The notes below the pieces were generated by a model. It was not told the DNA's origin. It saw only the letters and a program-made list of their open reading frames with translations, and ran no database searches. DNA of 64,000 nt from assembly GCA_038131595.1 (NCBI GenBank), contig JAYPPR010000008.1, positions 1,860,001 to 1,924,000 on the forward strand, written 5' to 3'. Positions 28,117 to 36,704 of the stretch are shown piece after piece. Origin of the DNA: UBA9926 sp038131595 (GTDB lineage: Bacteria; Pseudomonadota; Gammaproteobacteria; Pseudomonadales; Azotimanducaceae). A program made the translations under genes and the position numbers. Numbering within the stretch: the first letter of the stretch is position 1; each line of letters starts with the position of its first letter.

Positions 28117-29341
28117 CGTACTGCCAGAGCGATGAGCGGTAAAAGCCAAAAGCAAAAATGAGAACGGAAACCACCATGCCTGGAATCAGGGCATTCAGCT
28201 CTCCAAATTGGCCGATGACAAATCCTAGTACCATTGACCCGATGGGGACTGAACTCATGAGTGCGAGGGTAAAGACAGACATGAGTCGTGATCGGTACTG
28301 GGGTTCGGCAATTTCTTGGATGATCACTCGAGACATGGTGGTTGTGACACCCATGTTGAAACCCCAATAGGCTGCAGCTATCCAAAACCAGAAAATGGGC
28401 GGCTCGATCCATATCAGTCCGAGGACTCCTAGTCGAGTGAGCTGCATGATGAGATAGAGTCGGCCTGAGAACTTGATCGGCATGAATCGGACCAGTCCAA
28501 AGTTAGCGACGAGCGAACCAAAGTAAAAGACGACGGTAATATTCGCGAGTAGTAGCGCGTCACCTTCATAGATTCGGCTAACAATGAACGGAATCGCTAC
28601 AAACCAGCCACCCGCATTGAAGAAGCTAGAGACGAAATTCATGCCGATGACGTCTCTAGCGAGCTTGAATCGCCAGGTATAAACCAGTCCATCGCTAATC
28701 GTGCGGATCATCGAATCCTTGGCAATTGACTGATGACTGCCCGATGACGCTGCAGGTTCCGGTGCGTTAGGGACTGCAGCGCGTAGTCCGAGTAAACAGA
28801 TGGCGCCCAAGGCAAAGAACACGCTTTGAACGATGAGGATATTGATGAGTCCGAGTCGGTCGATTTCCCCTGCCAACCGCGTTCCCACCATTGTGGCTAT
28901 GGACCCTATGCCGGTGGACACACTGATCGCTATTTGAAGTTTCTGACCCGCGATCTGGTTCAAGATCGTGTTGCGCGCAGGATTCGAAATGCTGTTCAGG
29001 AGGTTGGTTGCCAGCGCTGTGATAATGAGGAGCCAAAACCCGAGGAGGTCCACATAGACCCCTAAGGCGAGCACCAGGGGCGGAATGACGCTCAATAGGT
29101 GGGATTGGATAAGAATTCGGCGACCATCCACTCGGTCGCCCATTACGCCGCCCCAGAGCATGAAGGCAAGTCCCGGAATACCAATCAAGAGTTGCGCGAG
29201 ACCGACGACCTCTGGAGGCTCCTTTAGAACGCCAACGAGAATCCAGGTCACCAGCAATTGCTGGATACTGAAACTGCCCATCCATAGGGCGTTGCTCAAG
29301 TTGTACCAGGTGAGCTGGTATTTCGGAGGTTGATCGATCAC
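28100..29341 (-). CDS. MFS transporter (uncharacterised exporter-like)
   Basis: A 413-residue protein with about 12 membrane segments. Motif A-like sequence LMWGGVMGDRVDGRRILIQ between TM2 and TM3 marks the major facilitator superfamily, and the general look is of the DHA-type efflux or enterobactin-exporter-like group. The frame starts with GTG at 29341 with no clear ribosome site; the next in-frame ATG (MGSFSIQQ) would cut into TM1. The last residues SPQP come from a 17-nt tandem repeat, so the C-terminus may vary between strains. It stands alone between two non-coding gaps. Confidence 0.8.
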   Translation of the reverse strand: MIDQPPKYQLTWYNLSNALWMGSFSIQQLLVTWILVGVLKEPPEVVGLAQLLIGIPGLAFMLWGGVMGDRVDGRRILIQSHLLSVIPPLVLALGVYVDLLGFWLLIITALATNLLNSISNPARNTILNQIAGQKLQIAISVSTGIGSIATMVGTRLAGEIDRLGLINILIVQSVFFALGAICLLGLRAAVPNAPEPAASSGSHQSIAKDSMIRTISDGLVYTWRFKLARDVIGMNFVSSFFNAGGWFVAIPFIVSRIYEGDALLLANITVVFYFGSLVANFGLVRFMPIKFSGRLYLIMQLTRLGVLGLIWIEPPIFWFWIAAAYWGFNMGVTTTMSRVIIQEIAEPQYRSRLMSVFTLALMSSVPIGSMVLGFVIGQFGELNALIPGMVVSVLIFAFGFYRSSLWQYESPQP

Positions 29342-29689
29342 GAGCGAGCCAATTCGTCAGAGACTGATCATAGTCATTGATGGGGGGCAGGGGTCAAGAC
29401 AGACAAGAGGCGATAAAAGCAAAACGCTATAGCGGCAAGATGCAATACGAGCAGACAGCCTGTTGGGGGATCCGCATTAAAGCCTGGGCAGATGAGAACA
29501 ATACTTAGCGACAGGCCTCAATCGGTATTGGCGTTTGATTCTCATCGCTCCAAACGAGCGGCAGCGCAAATCGGGCAGGGCCTCACCGCGCCTTGACCTT
29601 TACGCTCTTTGAGCGTCAAGGCAGTCCTCCGATGTTATCGAGATGTGATCATGAGTACACTTTATGATTCATTGAAGTGAAGCGATGTT
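29342..29689. other. Intergenic region with a long hairpin
   Basis: A 348-bp divergent gap between the MFS transporter and the TrmY-like gene. GCCTTGAC (29590-29597) pairs perfectly with GTCAAGGC (29615-29622), and inside it GCTC pairs with GAGC around TTT, with a 6-nt bulge. The hairpin lies about 68 nt before the TrmY-like start and could be a leader structure; there is no T-tract. Nothing else is recognisable. Confidence 0.4.
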
Positions 29690-30295
29690 GTGCTTGATCT
29701 AGTCGTCAAATGCAGAAGAACGCCGGTTAGCGCTGACAGGTTTATGGCCTCCCTCGGCCAAGAGGCGCATGTCGAATTTATTCCGCCGATGATCGTTAAT
29801 GCGCTCTTTGTCGCCAATGGCCATCGTGCAGACACGCGTCTGCATCTGGTATTCGAGCTGTCCGACGACTACAGCCGCATATTGACCTTTGACGGAGCAA
29901 AACTCGGAGATTTAGGTGGGCTAACCGAGTCCTCACTGCTTGAAGTTTGCTCTAGGCTATTGTCAGCAGGAGCAGGGTTAACCAAAGAGGGATCGGTAGA
30001 GGTTGACGACGGTTTGTTCGTTCGAGCAATCAGTTTCGAACGATGGGTGAAAGCGCTTGTCGCTCATGCGCCGGCATTTTTGCTTGATCCAAAAGGTGGT
30101 GAACTCAGAGATGAGATGCCGCTAACGGACGCAGTCGTCGTAATGACAGATCAGCTGCAATTGCCGAAGAATACCCGCAAGGGTTTACTTCGAATGGGAT
30201 TGAAACCCGTATCGCTAGGTAACCAGATGTTATTCGCCTCCCAATGTATCACGCTAGTGCATGCTCAGATGGATGCAGGCAGCGCCTCGGCCTAA
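29690..30295 (+). CDS. TrmY/DUF358-like tRNA pseudouridine methyltransferase
   Basis: A 201-residue protein starting at a GTG (29690). The layout CRRTPVSADRFM, then VNALFVANGHRADTRLHLVFE, then ILTFDGAKLGDLG follows the TrmY (UPF0217) family, SPOUT-fold enzymes that methylate N1 of pseudouridine 54 in tRNA in archaea. Bacterial homologues exist, but their substrate is not settled. The C-terminal LRMGLKPVSLGNQMLFASQ region fits the SAM-binding knot. It is flanked on both sides by long non-coding gaps, so it appears to be a single-gene unit. Confidence 0.68.
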   Translation: MLDLVVKCRRTPVSADRFMASLGQEAHVEFIPPMIVNALFVANGHRADTRLHLVFELSDDYSRILTFDGAKLGDLGGLTESSLLEVCSRLLSAGAGLTKEGSVEVDDGLFVRAISFERWVKALVAHAPAFLLDPKGGELRDEMPLTDAVVVMTDQLQLPKNTRKGLLRMGLKPVSLGNQMLFASQCITLVHAQMDAGSASA

Positions 30296-30686
30296 ACGGA
30301 GAGATCAAAGCCACCACAAGCCCTTACTAAAAATTAACTGAAACAACACCCCTCTGGCCCGCTACTCCAGCCCTAGCTCATTGCTCACCGGCCGGTCTGG
30401 CGGGGCTCCTTCTATCGCCAATCGTACTAATGTCATAACGATCAGATCGATCCAATTGGCTGGCTATTCGTGTATTCTGCGAGGTCTTGAGGCTGCAGCC
30501 ACGCGTTCACCGTAAAACAGCAGGCTCGGAGAAGAACGGATCAGCATGGAAGAGGAACCACGTCTGTCGAGTTGACCGGGCAATGAATGCACTTGACTGA
30601 ATCGAGGCGAAACCGCAGGAGGCTAGTTCGTCTTGTCAAACCGTTAGTCCCTGGAAGCACGGGCTTTGTTACAGAAAGGAAAAAAT
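30296..30686. other. Long leader region before the F420 operon
   Basis: A 391-bp gap ahead of the F420 operon. I do not recognise a riboswitch, small-RNA gene or operator. Several GGA-containing segments occur between 30520 and 30680 (GCTCGGAG, ACGGATCA, CATGGAAGAGGAA, GCAGGAGG, CTGGAAG), a density seen in CsrA/RsmA-bound leaders, but this is only suggestive. A possible nine-codon reading frame starts at 30546. Confidence 0.3.
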
Positions 30687-31358
30687 ATGTCGGATGAGAT
30701 TAGAAAAATTGCCATCTTGGGTGGGACTGGTGATCTAGGTGGAGGGCTTGCTCGGCAGTGGTCTAGGGCAGGATACGAGATTCTGATCGGGTCGCGAACC
30801 CTCGAGAAAGGGCAGCAAGCGGCAGCTGACTTGTTGGCTGAGTTTTCAGATTTGAACGTGACCGGACTTGATAATGCGACGGCCGCCGAGCAGGCGGATT
30901 TGGTCGTATTAACCGTCCCATTTGCGCATCAGATCAGTACGCTTGAGTCGGTTAAACATGCATTGACCGGAAAAGTACTCATCGACGTCACAGTTCCTCT
31001 AATGCCGCCAAAAGTAGGCACGGTTCAATTGCCAGAATCAGGATCGGCCGGGCAGCAGGCGCAGAACTATCTCGGTGAAGAAGTATTTGTGGTCTCTGCC
31101 TTTCAAAATGTGGGCGCGATGCATCTGCAGGAAGATCATGCAATTGCCTGTGATGTACTCGTGACAGGGAATAAGCGAGCTGCGCGAGATACGGTCATTA
31201 CGTTGATCGAGGCGCTTGGCCTGAAAGGATGGCATGCTGGGCCGATTGCTAATGCTGCCGCGGCCGAAGCGCTGACGTCGGTGCTGATCACGATCAACCG
31301 GCACCACAAGATAGAGGGCTCAGGACTCGTGATTACTGGCGAGCCAGTAAAAGAGTAG
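30687..31358 (+). CDS. npdG: F420H2:NADP+ oxidoreductase (Fno/NpdG)
   Basis: A 223-residue protein starting at the ATG at 30687, preceded by AAAGGA; an upstream in-frame start at 30666 is less likely. The N-terminus IAILGGTGDLGGGLARQWS and ILIGSRTLEKG is the NADP-binding Rossmann motif typical of F420-dependent NADP reductase. The enzyme transfers hydride between NADPH and F420 and so reduces F420 in the cytoplasm for use by F420H2-dependent enzymes. It heads a cluster with cofE, cofD, cofC and fbiC. Fno normally needs no other cofactor, which fits its soluble form. Confidence 0.9.
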   Translation: MSDEIRKIAILGGTGDLGGGLARQWSRAGYEILIGSRTLEKGQQAAADLLAEFSDLNVTGLDNATAAEQADLVVLTVPFAHQISTLESVKHALTGKVLIDVTVPLMPPKVGTVQLPESGSAGQQAQNYLGEEVFVVSAFQNVGAMHLQEDHAIACDVLVTGNKRAARDTVITLIEALGLKGWHAGPIANAAAAEALTSVLITINRHHKIEGSGLVITGEPVKE

Positions 31359-31467
31359 ACGATTTAATAACTGTTTGAGTGACGGGCATGCGAGCGCTCG
31401 CACTGAGCGCCCCACACTCTGAGGCTGTGCCACTATTGATGAGCCGATAGCCAGTGATGAAAACCGT

Positions 31468-32247
31468 ATGAATCTAGAGATTTTAGCGATCCAGAACTTC
31501 CCAATGGTCGAGCCTGGAGACAACCTGGCTGAGTTGATTGAGCAGTCGCTCGGTCAAAATGGCTTGTCACTCAAAGATGGGGACATCTTGTGCCTCGCTC
31601 AGAAGATCGTCTCAAAAGCTGAGAATTGCTACGTCGATCTGAATACGGTCACCCCTTCCGAGGAGGCGATCGCACTGGGCAAAGCAGTGGATAAGGACGC
31701 TCGAAAAGTGCAGCTGATTCTTGACGAATCCGTTGACGTGGTCCGATCGAGGCCTGGAGTGCTGATTGTTGAACACAAGCTAGGATTCGTTCACGCAAAC
31801 GCGGGCATTGACCAATCCAACATTGCACTAGATGGAGTTAGCCAGGAAGAGCTGTGTTTACTGCTTCCGAAAGATCCAGATGCCAGCGCCCACGCTTTGA
31901 AAGTCGCGTTGGAGGACCGGTATCAATGCCGACTGGGCGTGATCATCAACGATTCGGTGGGGCGAGCCTGGCGAATGGGCACGGTAGGTCTTGCTATTGG
32001 CGTAGCGGGGGTGACGGCGCTCGAGGATTACATCGGTGAATCGGACATCTATGGCGCAGAGCTTAAAGTAACGCAGGTGGCGGCAGCGGACGAATTAGCG
32101 GCAGGGGCGTCCGTTGTGATGGGCCAGACGACAGAGCGAGTACCACTCGTGCTCATTCGAGGATACGAAGGCCGTCAAAATGCAGAGGCGGAAGCGATGG
32201 GTGTGAAGCCACTGATTCGTCCTAAGCAGATGGATATGTTCAGATAG
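31468..32247 (+). CDS. cofE: Coenzyme F420:L-glutamate ligase
   Basis: A 259-residue enzyme that adds L-glutamates to F420-0 using GTP, the last step of F420 synthesis. Family features visible are LCLAQKIVSKAEN near residue 45, VLIVEHKLGFVHANAGID and GVIINDSVGRAWRMGTVG. The length matches archaeal CofE; mycobacterial FbiB has an extra C-terminal FMN-reductase domain of about 200 residues, absent here. Consequences: either the precursor does not need reduction of a dehydro form, or a separate nitroreductase-type protein does it. The gene is 109 nt after the Fno gene and 33 nt before cofD. Confidence 0.93.
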   Translation: MNLEILAIQNFPMVEPGDNLAELIEQSLGQNGLSLKDGDILCLAQKIVSKAENCYVDLNTVTPSEEAIALGKAVDKDARKVQLILDESVDVVRSRPGVLIVEHKLGFVHANAGIDQSNIALDGVSQEELCLLLPKDPDASAHALKVALEDRYQCRLGVIINDSVGRAWRMGTVGLAIGVAGVTALEDYIGESDIYGAELKVTQVAAADELAAGASVVMGQTTERVPLVLIRGYEGRQNAEAEAMGVKPLIRPKQMDMFR

Positions 32248-32280
32248 AGTGATCTTGCGAGGAAACTCAAAAGGAGAGAC

Positions 32281-33255
32281 ATGACGGCTGAGTTCGAAAG
32301 ATACCTTGCGCTATCCGGCGGCGTTGGTGGAGCCAAGCTGGCGCTGGGTCTGAGTCGATCGCTCGGTACTGGCCAGCTTACCGTGCTCGTCAACACAGGT
32401 GATGACTTTGAGCATCTTGGCCTTCGCATCTGTCCTGATTTAGATTCACTCATCTACGCGCTGTCTGGACTGTCCAACCAAGCGGTTGGCTGGGGCCAGA
32501 AGGATGAGACCTGGCAATGCCTAGATGCGTTAGCAAAACTTGGCGGTGAAGATTGGTTTCGTCTGGGTGACCGAGACCTTGCCACGCACATCCTAAGGTC
32601 AGAGTGGTTGCGAGCTGGTCAAAATCTGACCGAAGTCACAACAAAACTCTGCGCAGCGCTCGAGATCAAGACGGAGGTGCTCCCGATGTCTAATGATCCT
32701 GTTGCAACCGAAATTATCTGTCAGTCCGGCGAATCGCTTTCTTTTCAGCACTATTTCGTGAGGGAACGCTGCGAGCCCCCCATCCAAGATGTCCGATTTA
32801 AGGGCATTGATCAAGCAGCACTGAACCCTAAAGCTGCTGCTTTACTTGGTGGTCCAAGTCCTCTGGACGGGGTGATTATTTGCCCTTCAAATCCGTTTGT
32901 TTCCGTCCGCCCAATTTTGGACCTTGATCAGATGGCCAGAAGGCTGATTGAACATAAAGCGCCAGTCGTCGCGGTGTCTCCGATTGTCTCTGGACTCGCG
33001 ATCAAGGGTCCGGCGGCAAAAATGATGCAAGAAATGCAGTTACCTCAATCAGCGCTCGGTGTCGCTGAATACTATGTAAATCATTATCCAAAGGTATTGG
33101 ACGGATTCGTCTTAGACGTCCAAGACGAGCACAGTGCGAGCGACATAGAACGGTTGGGGCTCAAGGTGCTGGTCACTAACACCATGATGCATTCACTAGA
33201 AGATCGGTGTCAGCTGGCAGAGAACGTGTTGTCATTTTGTCGGGAGATTGCCTGA
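32281..33255 (+). CDS. cofD: 2-phospho-L-lactate (or analogue) transferase CofD
   Basis: A 324-residue transferase that joins the activated phospho-acid from CofC to the chromophore Fo, giving F420-0 or its dehydro form. LALSGGVGGAKLALGLSR is the nucleotide-binding start. LTVLVNTGDDFEHLGLRI and LGDRDLATHILR carry the conserved acidic residues, and IICPSNPFVSVRPILD is the late signature. Which acid is used (2-phospholactate, phosphoenolpyruvate or 3-phosphoglycerate) cannot be read from the sequence. AAGGAG lies 6 nt before the ATG, and the stop TGA is 2 nt before the cofC start. Confidence 0.95.
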   Translation: MTAEFERYLALSGGVGGAKLALGLSRSLGTGQLTVLVNTGDDFEHLGLRICPDLDSLIYALSGLSNQAVGWGQKDETWQCLDALAKLGGEDWFRLGDRDLATHILRSEWLRAGQNLTEVTTKLCAALEIKTEVLPMSNDPVATEIICQSGESLSFQHYFVRERCEPPIQDVRFKGIDQAALNPKAAALLGGPSPLDGVIICPSNPFVSVRPILDLDQMARRLIEHKAPVVAVSPIVSGLAIKGPAAKMMQEMQLPQSALGVAEYYVNHYPKVLDGFVLDVQDEHSASDIERLGLKVLVTNTMMHSLEDRCQLAENVLSFCREIA

Positions 33256-33257
33256 AC

Positions 33258-33944
33258 GTGAGCACGGCAGCCGTCATCCCAATCAAGCAGTTTCGAGATG
33301 TGAAACAACGGTTAGCGTCCATATTAAATGAGATGGAGCGGGGTGCGCTTGCGCAAGCGATGTTGAGGGACGTGCTCGCTGCCTCGGAGCTGTGTCAGCA
33401 CATTGATTCCTTGCACTTGATCAGCCGGGATCCCATCGTTCGAGATATCGCGGCCGAGTTTGATGTGGAGACGATTGAGGAGCCAGTAGAGGCGGACCTC
33501 ATCGGTGCTGTTCAGCACGCTGGGACGGTGTTAGCGGGAAAGGGAGCCGAACGCATGCTGTTTCTCCCAGGAGACGTGCCGCTCGTGACTACCGATGAGC
33601 TAGACGCAGTGCTGGACAGCCGCATGGAGCCACCGATGATCCGGATTGTCCCGGCATCCGACCTAATGGGTACGAACGGGTTGGCAGTTGCACCGCCGAG
33701 TGGCCTCACGTTCTCGTTCGGCCCGGATAGCTTTCGGCGACACCTCAGCTTGGCCAGCGAGGCAGGGTTAAAGGCTGAGGTGCTAAAATTGCCAGGATTA
33801 GGCCTAGATATTGATACCCCGCAAGATCTCATCGAGTTAAATGAGCGACTAGCAATTGGCGAAACAGCGTCTCATACTCAAGCATTCGTCATGGAAAACG
33901 GGCTAGGTGAGCGATTACACGCCTGGCAAAAGGATTCAGAGTGA
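33258..33944 (+). CDS. cofC: Phospholactate/PEP guanylyltransferase CofC
   Basis: A 228-residue nucleotidyltransferase that activates the phospho-acid with GTP for CofD. I start it at the GTG at 33258, 2 nt after the cofD stop, because AAVIPIKQFRDVKQRL (family N-terminus) follows at once and GGGAG lies upstream; an open frame extends back to 33207 inside cofD. LFLPGDVPLVTTDELDAVL is the metal/nucleotide motif and LGLDIDTPQDL the conserved C-terminal signature. It overlaps the fbiC start by 4 nt, so cofD-cofC-fbiC are translationally coupled. Confidence 0.93.
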   Translation: MSTAAVIPIKQFRDVKQRLASILNEMERGALAQAMLRDVLAASELCQHIDSLHLISRDPIVRDIAAEFDVETIEEPVEADLIGAVQHAGTVLAGKGAERMLFLPGDVPLVTTDELDAVLDSRMEPPMIRIVPASDLMGTNGLAVAPPSGLTFSFGPDSFRRHLSLASEAGLKAEVLKLPGLGLDIDTPQDLIELNERLAIGETASHTQAFVMENGLGERLHAWQKDSE

Positions 33945-36436
33945 ATAACGTAGAACGAATTCTGGAGCATGCCGCTCTAGGACAAGGATTGTCCGACGAA
34001 GATGGTCGTCAATTAATCCACGTGACCGACCTTGATCGGTTACTACCCATTGCAACCAAGGTTCGCGATATTGCGCACCCGACGGCGATTTCCTATTCGA
34101 GGAAAGTGTTTGTTCCCCTTACTCATCTATGCCGTGATGTGTGCCACTACTGTACGTTTGCTCAAGTTCCAAGAAAGTTAGAAGCCGCCTATCTGACGCC
34201 TGAGCAAGTACTCGATATTGCAAGAGAAGGGGCGAAAGCAGGCTGTAAAGAGATTTTGTTCACGCTGGGTGACAAACCCGAGGCCCGATACAAGGCTGCG
34301 AGAGACGGTTTGGCAGAATTGGGGTACGAGACGACGCTCGATTATCTTCGAGCAATGGCCGAACTCGTGTTTACCGAAACCGGTCTTTTCCCTCATCTCA
34401 ATCCTGGATTAATGACCCGTGAAGAGATGGCGGCGCTCCGAAAAGTCTCTATTTCGATGGGGATCATGCTCGAATCAGCCTCAGATCGACTAACCGAGAA
34501 GGGGATGCCTCATTACGGATCGCCGGATAAAGTGCCGGCGAAGCGCTTAGAGACCATCCGGTTAGCGGGCGAGTTAGGGGTGCCTTTTACCTCCGGTATC
34601 TTGATTGGCATTGGTGAGACGCGTGAAGAGCGAATCGATTCACTACTTGCGCTCCGCGAGGCAGGCGGCGAGCAAGGGCAACTTCAGGAACTCATTATTC
34701 AGAATTTTCGTGCTAAGCCCGGCACCAAGATGGTTGATGCGCCTGAGCCCGATTTGGACGAACTCCTTTGGACGATTGCGGTAGCTCGGCTGATATTTGG
34801 GGCGGAAATGAATATCCAGGCGCCGCCCAATTTGAGCCCTGGTGTTTTCCATCGAATCATAGCGTCGGGGATCAACGATTGGGGTGGTGTGTCTCCCGTA
34901 ACGCCTGACTTCGTTAATCCCGAGGCGCCTTGGCCGCATCTTCAGGAGCTTGCAGAGGAGACTGCGCGTGAGGGTAAAGTGCTTGTTGAGCGTCTTGCCG
35001 TTTACCCGTCTCACTTGAAAGATCTTGATCGATGGATCGATAAGGAAATTCAGCCACTCGTTCACTCCGAGCTCGACGGAGAGGGATTCGTTCGTAGAGA
35101 GAACTGGTCAGCAGGCGCCGTCCTCGAGCCGCCGGCTGGCGAAATCAATCGAGTCTCGAATATCCCCAGTCGCGCGGCGCCAAGTGATCTTTCATCGATC
35201 CTCGATCGCGCGACGAAAGGAGAGCGCCTCTCCGAATCGGATATCGTGCGACTCTTCAAGGCTCGAGGCGATGAGCTAACACATATCTATCAAGCAGCGG
35301 ATCGAGCGCGCCGTGAGTTAGTCGGTGATGTCGTCACGTATTGCGTTAATCGCAACATCAATTACACCAACGTTTGCTACTTCAAATGTCAGTTTTGCGC
35401 ATTTTCTAAAGGCAAGATGAGCGAAAACCTCAGGGGGCGGCCTTACGATTTATCACCTGATGAAATCATGCGGCGGACTCGAGAGGCCTTTGAACGAGGC
35501 GCAACAGAGGTTTGTTTGCAAGGTGGCATTCATCCCGAGTACACGGGCCAGACTTATCTCGATATTTGTCACACGATTAAGCAAGTGGTCCCGCAAATGC
35601 ACATCCACGCATTTTCGCCGCTTGAGGTTTGGCAGGGTGCCAAAACCCTGGGTAAGTCGTTGACGGAATATCTCGGTGAGCTAAAAGAAGCTGGGCTTGG
35701 CACACTACCGGGCACCGCGGCTGAAATTCTCGATGACGAAGTTCGAGCCACGCTCTGCCCCGATAAGATCAATACTGAGCAATGGCTTGAAGTCATGCGC
35801 GCCGCGCATTCGGTGGGATTCAATACGACCGCCACGATTATGTATGGTCACATTGAGCAGTATGAACATGTTGCCCGACACTTGCTGCGCATTAGGGATC
35901 TACAAGAAGAAACGGGTGGCTTTACTGAATTTGTGATTCTTCCTTTTATTCACATGGAAGCACCGATGTATTTGAAGGGCGGAGCGCGTAAAGGCCCGAC
36001 TTTCAGAGAGGCTTTGCTGATTCACGCGATCTCAAGATTGGTGCTGAATCCGCTCATCAAGAATATTCAAGCGTCTTGGACAAAGCTGGGTCATGAGGGT
36101 GTGAAGGCTTGTCTGAATGCGGGCGTCAATGACTTAGGCGGCACCCTGATGAATGAGACGATCACTCGGGCGGCCGGTGCAAGTCACGGTCAGGAGACGA
36201 CGCCAGAGGCGATGGAAGCATTGATTCGTGCTGCGGGTCGAACACCGCAGCAGCGAACAACGACCTACCAGCCTGTGGATGATGACCAGCGATCAAAGTC
36301 GATGAATGCGCCGGAGTTAACAGAGCCTACCTACACCTCGGCTCGCAGATACGATCGGAAAAAGAGCAGCAAAGCGCAGTTAATCCGGCCCGGATTAATG
36401 GAAGAAGAGAGACTGACGGGCAGCGAGATCATTTAA
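33941..36436 (+). CDS. fbiC: FO synthase, fused CofG-CofH radical SAM enzyme
   Basis: An 831-residue enzyme that makes the deazaflavin chromophore Fo from a pyrimidine-ribityl precursor and tyrosine. It has two radical SAM domains. The N-terminal CofG half has the cluster C64-x3-C68-x2-C71 (LCRDVCHYCTFAQ). The C-terminal CofH half has C479-x3-C483-x2-C486 (NVCYFKCQFCAFSKGK). The fused form is the bacterial arrangement; archaea keep two proteins. The GTG start at 33941 overlaps the cofC stop, and AAGGA lies upstream. About 45 lysine-, arginine- and serine-rich residues at the C-terminus look like a flexible tail. Confidence 0.97.
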   Translation: MNNVERILEHAALGQGLSDEDGRQLIHVTDLDRLLPIATKVRDIAHPTAISYSRKVFVPLTHLCRDVCHYCTFAQVPRKLEAAYLTPEQVLDIAREGAKAGCKEILFTLGDKPEARYKAARDGLAELGYETTLDYLRAMAELVFTETGLFPHLNPGLMTREEMAALRKVSISMGIMLESASDRLTEKGMPHYGSPDKVPAKRLETIRLAGELGVPFTSGILIGIGETREERIDSLLALREAGGEQGQLQELIIQNFRAKPGTKMVDAPEPDLDELLWTIAVARLIFGAEMNIQAPPNLSPGVFHRIIASGINDWGGVSPVTPDFVNPEAPWPHLQELAEETAREGKVLVERLAVYPSHLKDLDRWIDKEIQPLVHSELDGEGFVRRENWSAGAVLEPPAGEINRVSNIPSRAAPSDLSSILDRATKGERLSESDIVRLFKARGDELTHIYQAADRARRELVGDVVTYCVNRNINYTNVCYFKCQFCAFSKGKMSENLRGRPYDLSPDEIMRRTREAFERGATEVCLQGGIHPEYTGQTYLDICHTIKQVVPQMHIHAFSPLEVWQGAKTLGKSLTEYLGELKEAGLGTLPGTAAEILDDEVRATLCPDKINTEQWLEVMRAAHSVGFNTTATIMYGHIEQYEHVARHLLRIRDLQEETGGFTEFVILPFIHMEAPMYLKGGARKGPTFREALLIHAISRLVLNPLIKNIQASWTKLGHEGVKACLNAGVNDLGGTLMNETITRAAGASHGQETTPEAMEALIRAAGRTPQQRTTTYQPVDDDQRSKSMNAPELTEPTYTSARRYDRKKSSKAQLIRPGLMEEERLTGSEII

Positions 36437-36567
36437 GCGCGCTTCTCGGAGCAGTAGGTGCCAATCGCCCAGTCTGCTGCCTGGCAAATGGAGCGCTGAA
36501 TGGCCGCCTCGGAGCTGATGCAAGTAAGGGCTCAAATCTCGATTTAGCACAGGAAAATTAATCGAGC

Positions 36568-36660
36568 GCTTTAGACAAGAGCTTTAACCAAGAGCTTTAG
36601 ACAAGATCAGTATTAAACGGAAGCCTTGCCTAGACATTGACTAGACATTGCCTAGACAGG
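36568..36660. repeat. Two short tandem repeat arrays
   Basis: Three 13-nt units (GCTTTAGACAAGA and a variant) start at 36568, 36581 and 36594. Three 11-nt units (GCCTAGACATT and variants) start at 36628, 36639 and 36650. Both share TAGACA and lie in the gap between fbiC and the first downstream LLM gene. Confidence 0.78.
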
Positions 36661-36704
36661 GGAGGACTGATCAGGACCCACCGAACAGATGAGGAGGACA
36701 AACC

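Noticed and set aside
28083..28412. 109-codon minus-strand frame at the end of the MFS gene
   Set aside because: An out-of-frame shadow of the transporter whose end is created by the 17-nt repeat.
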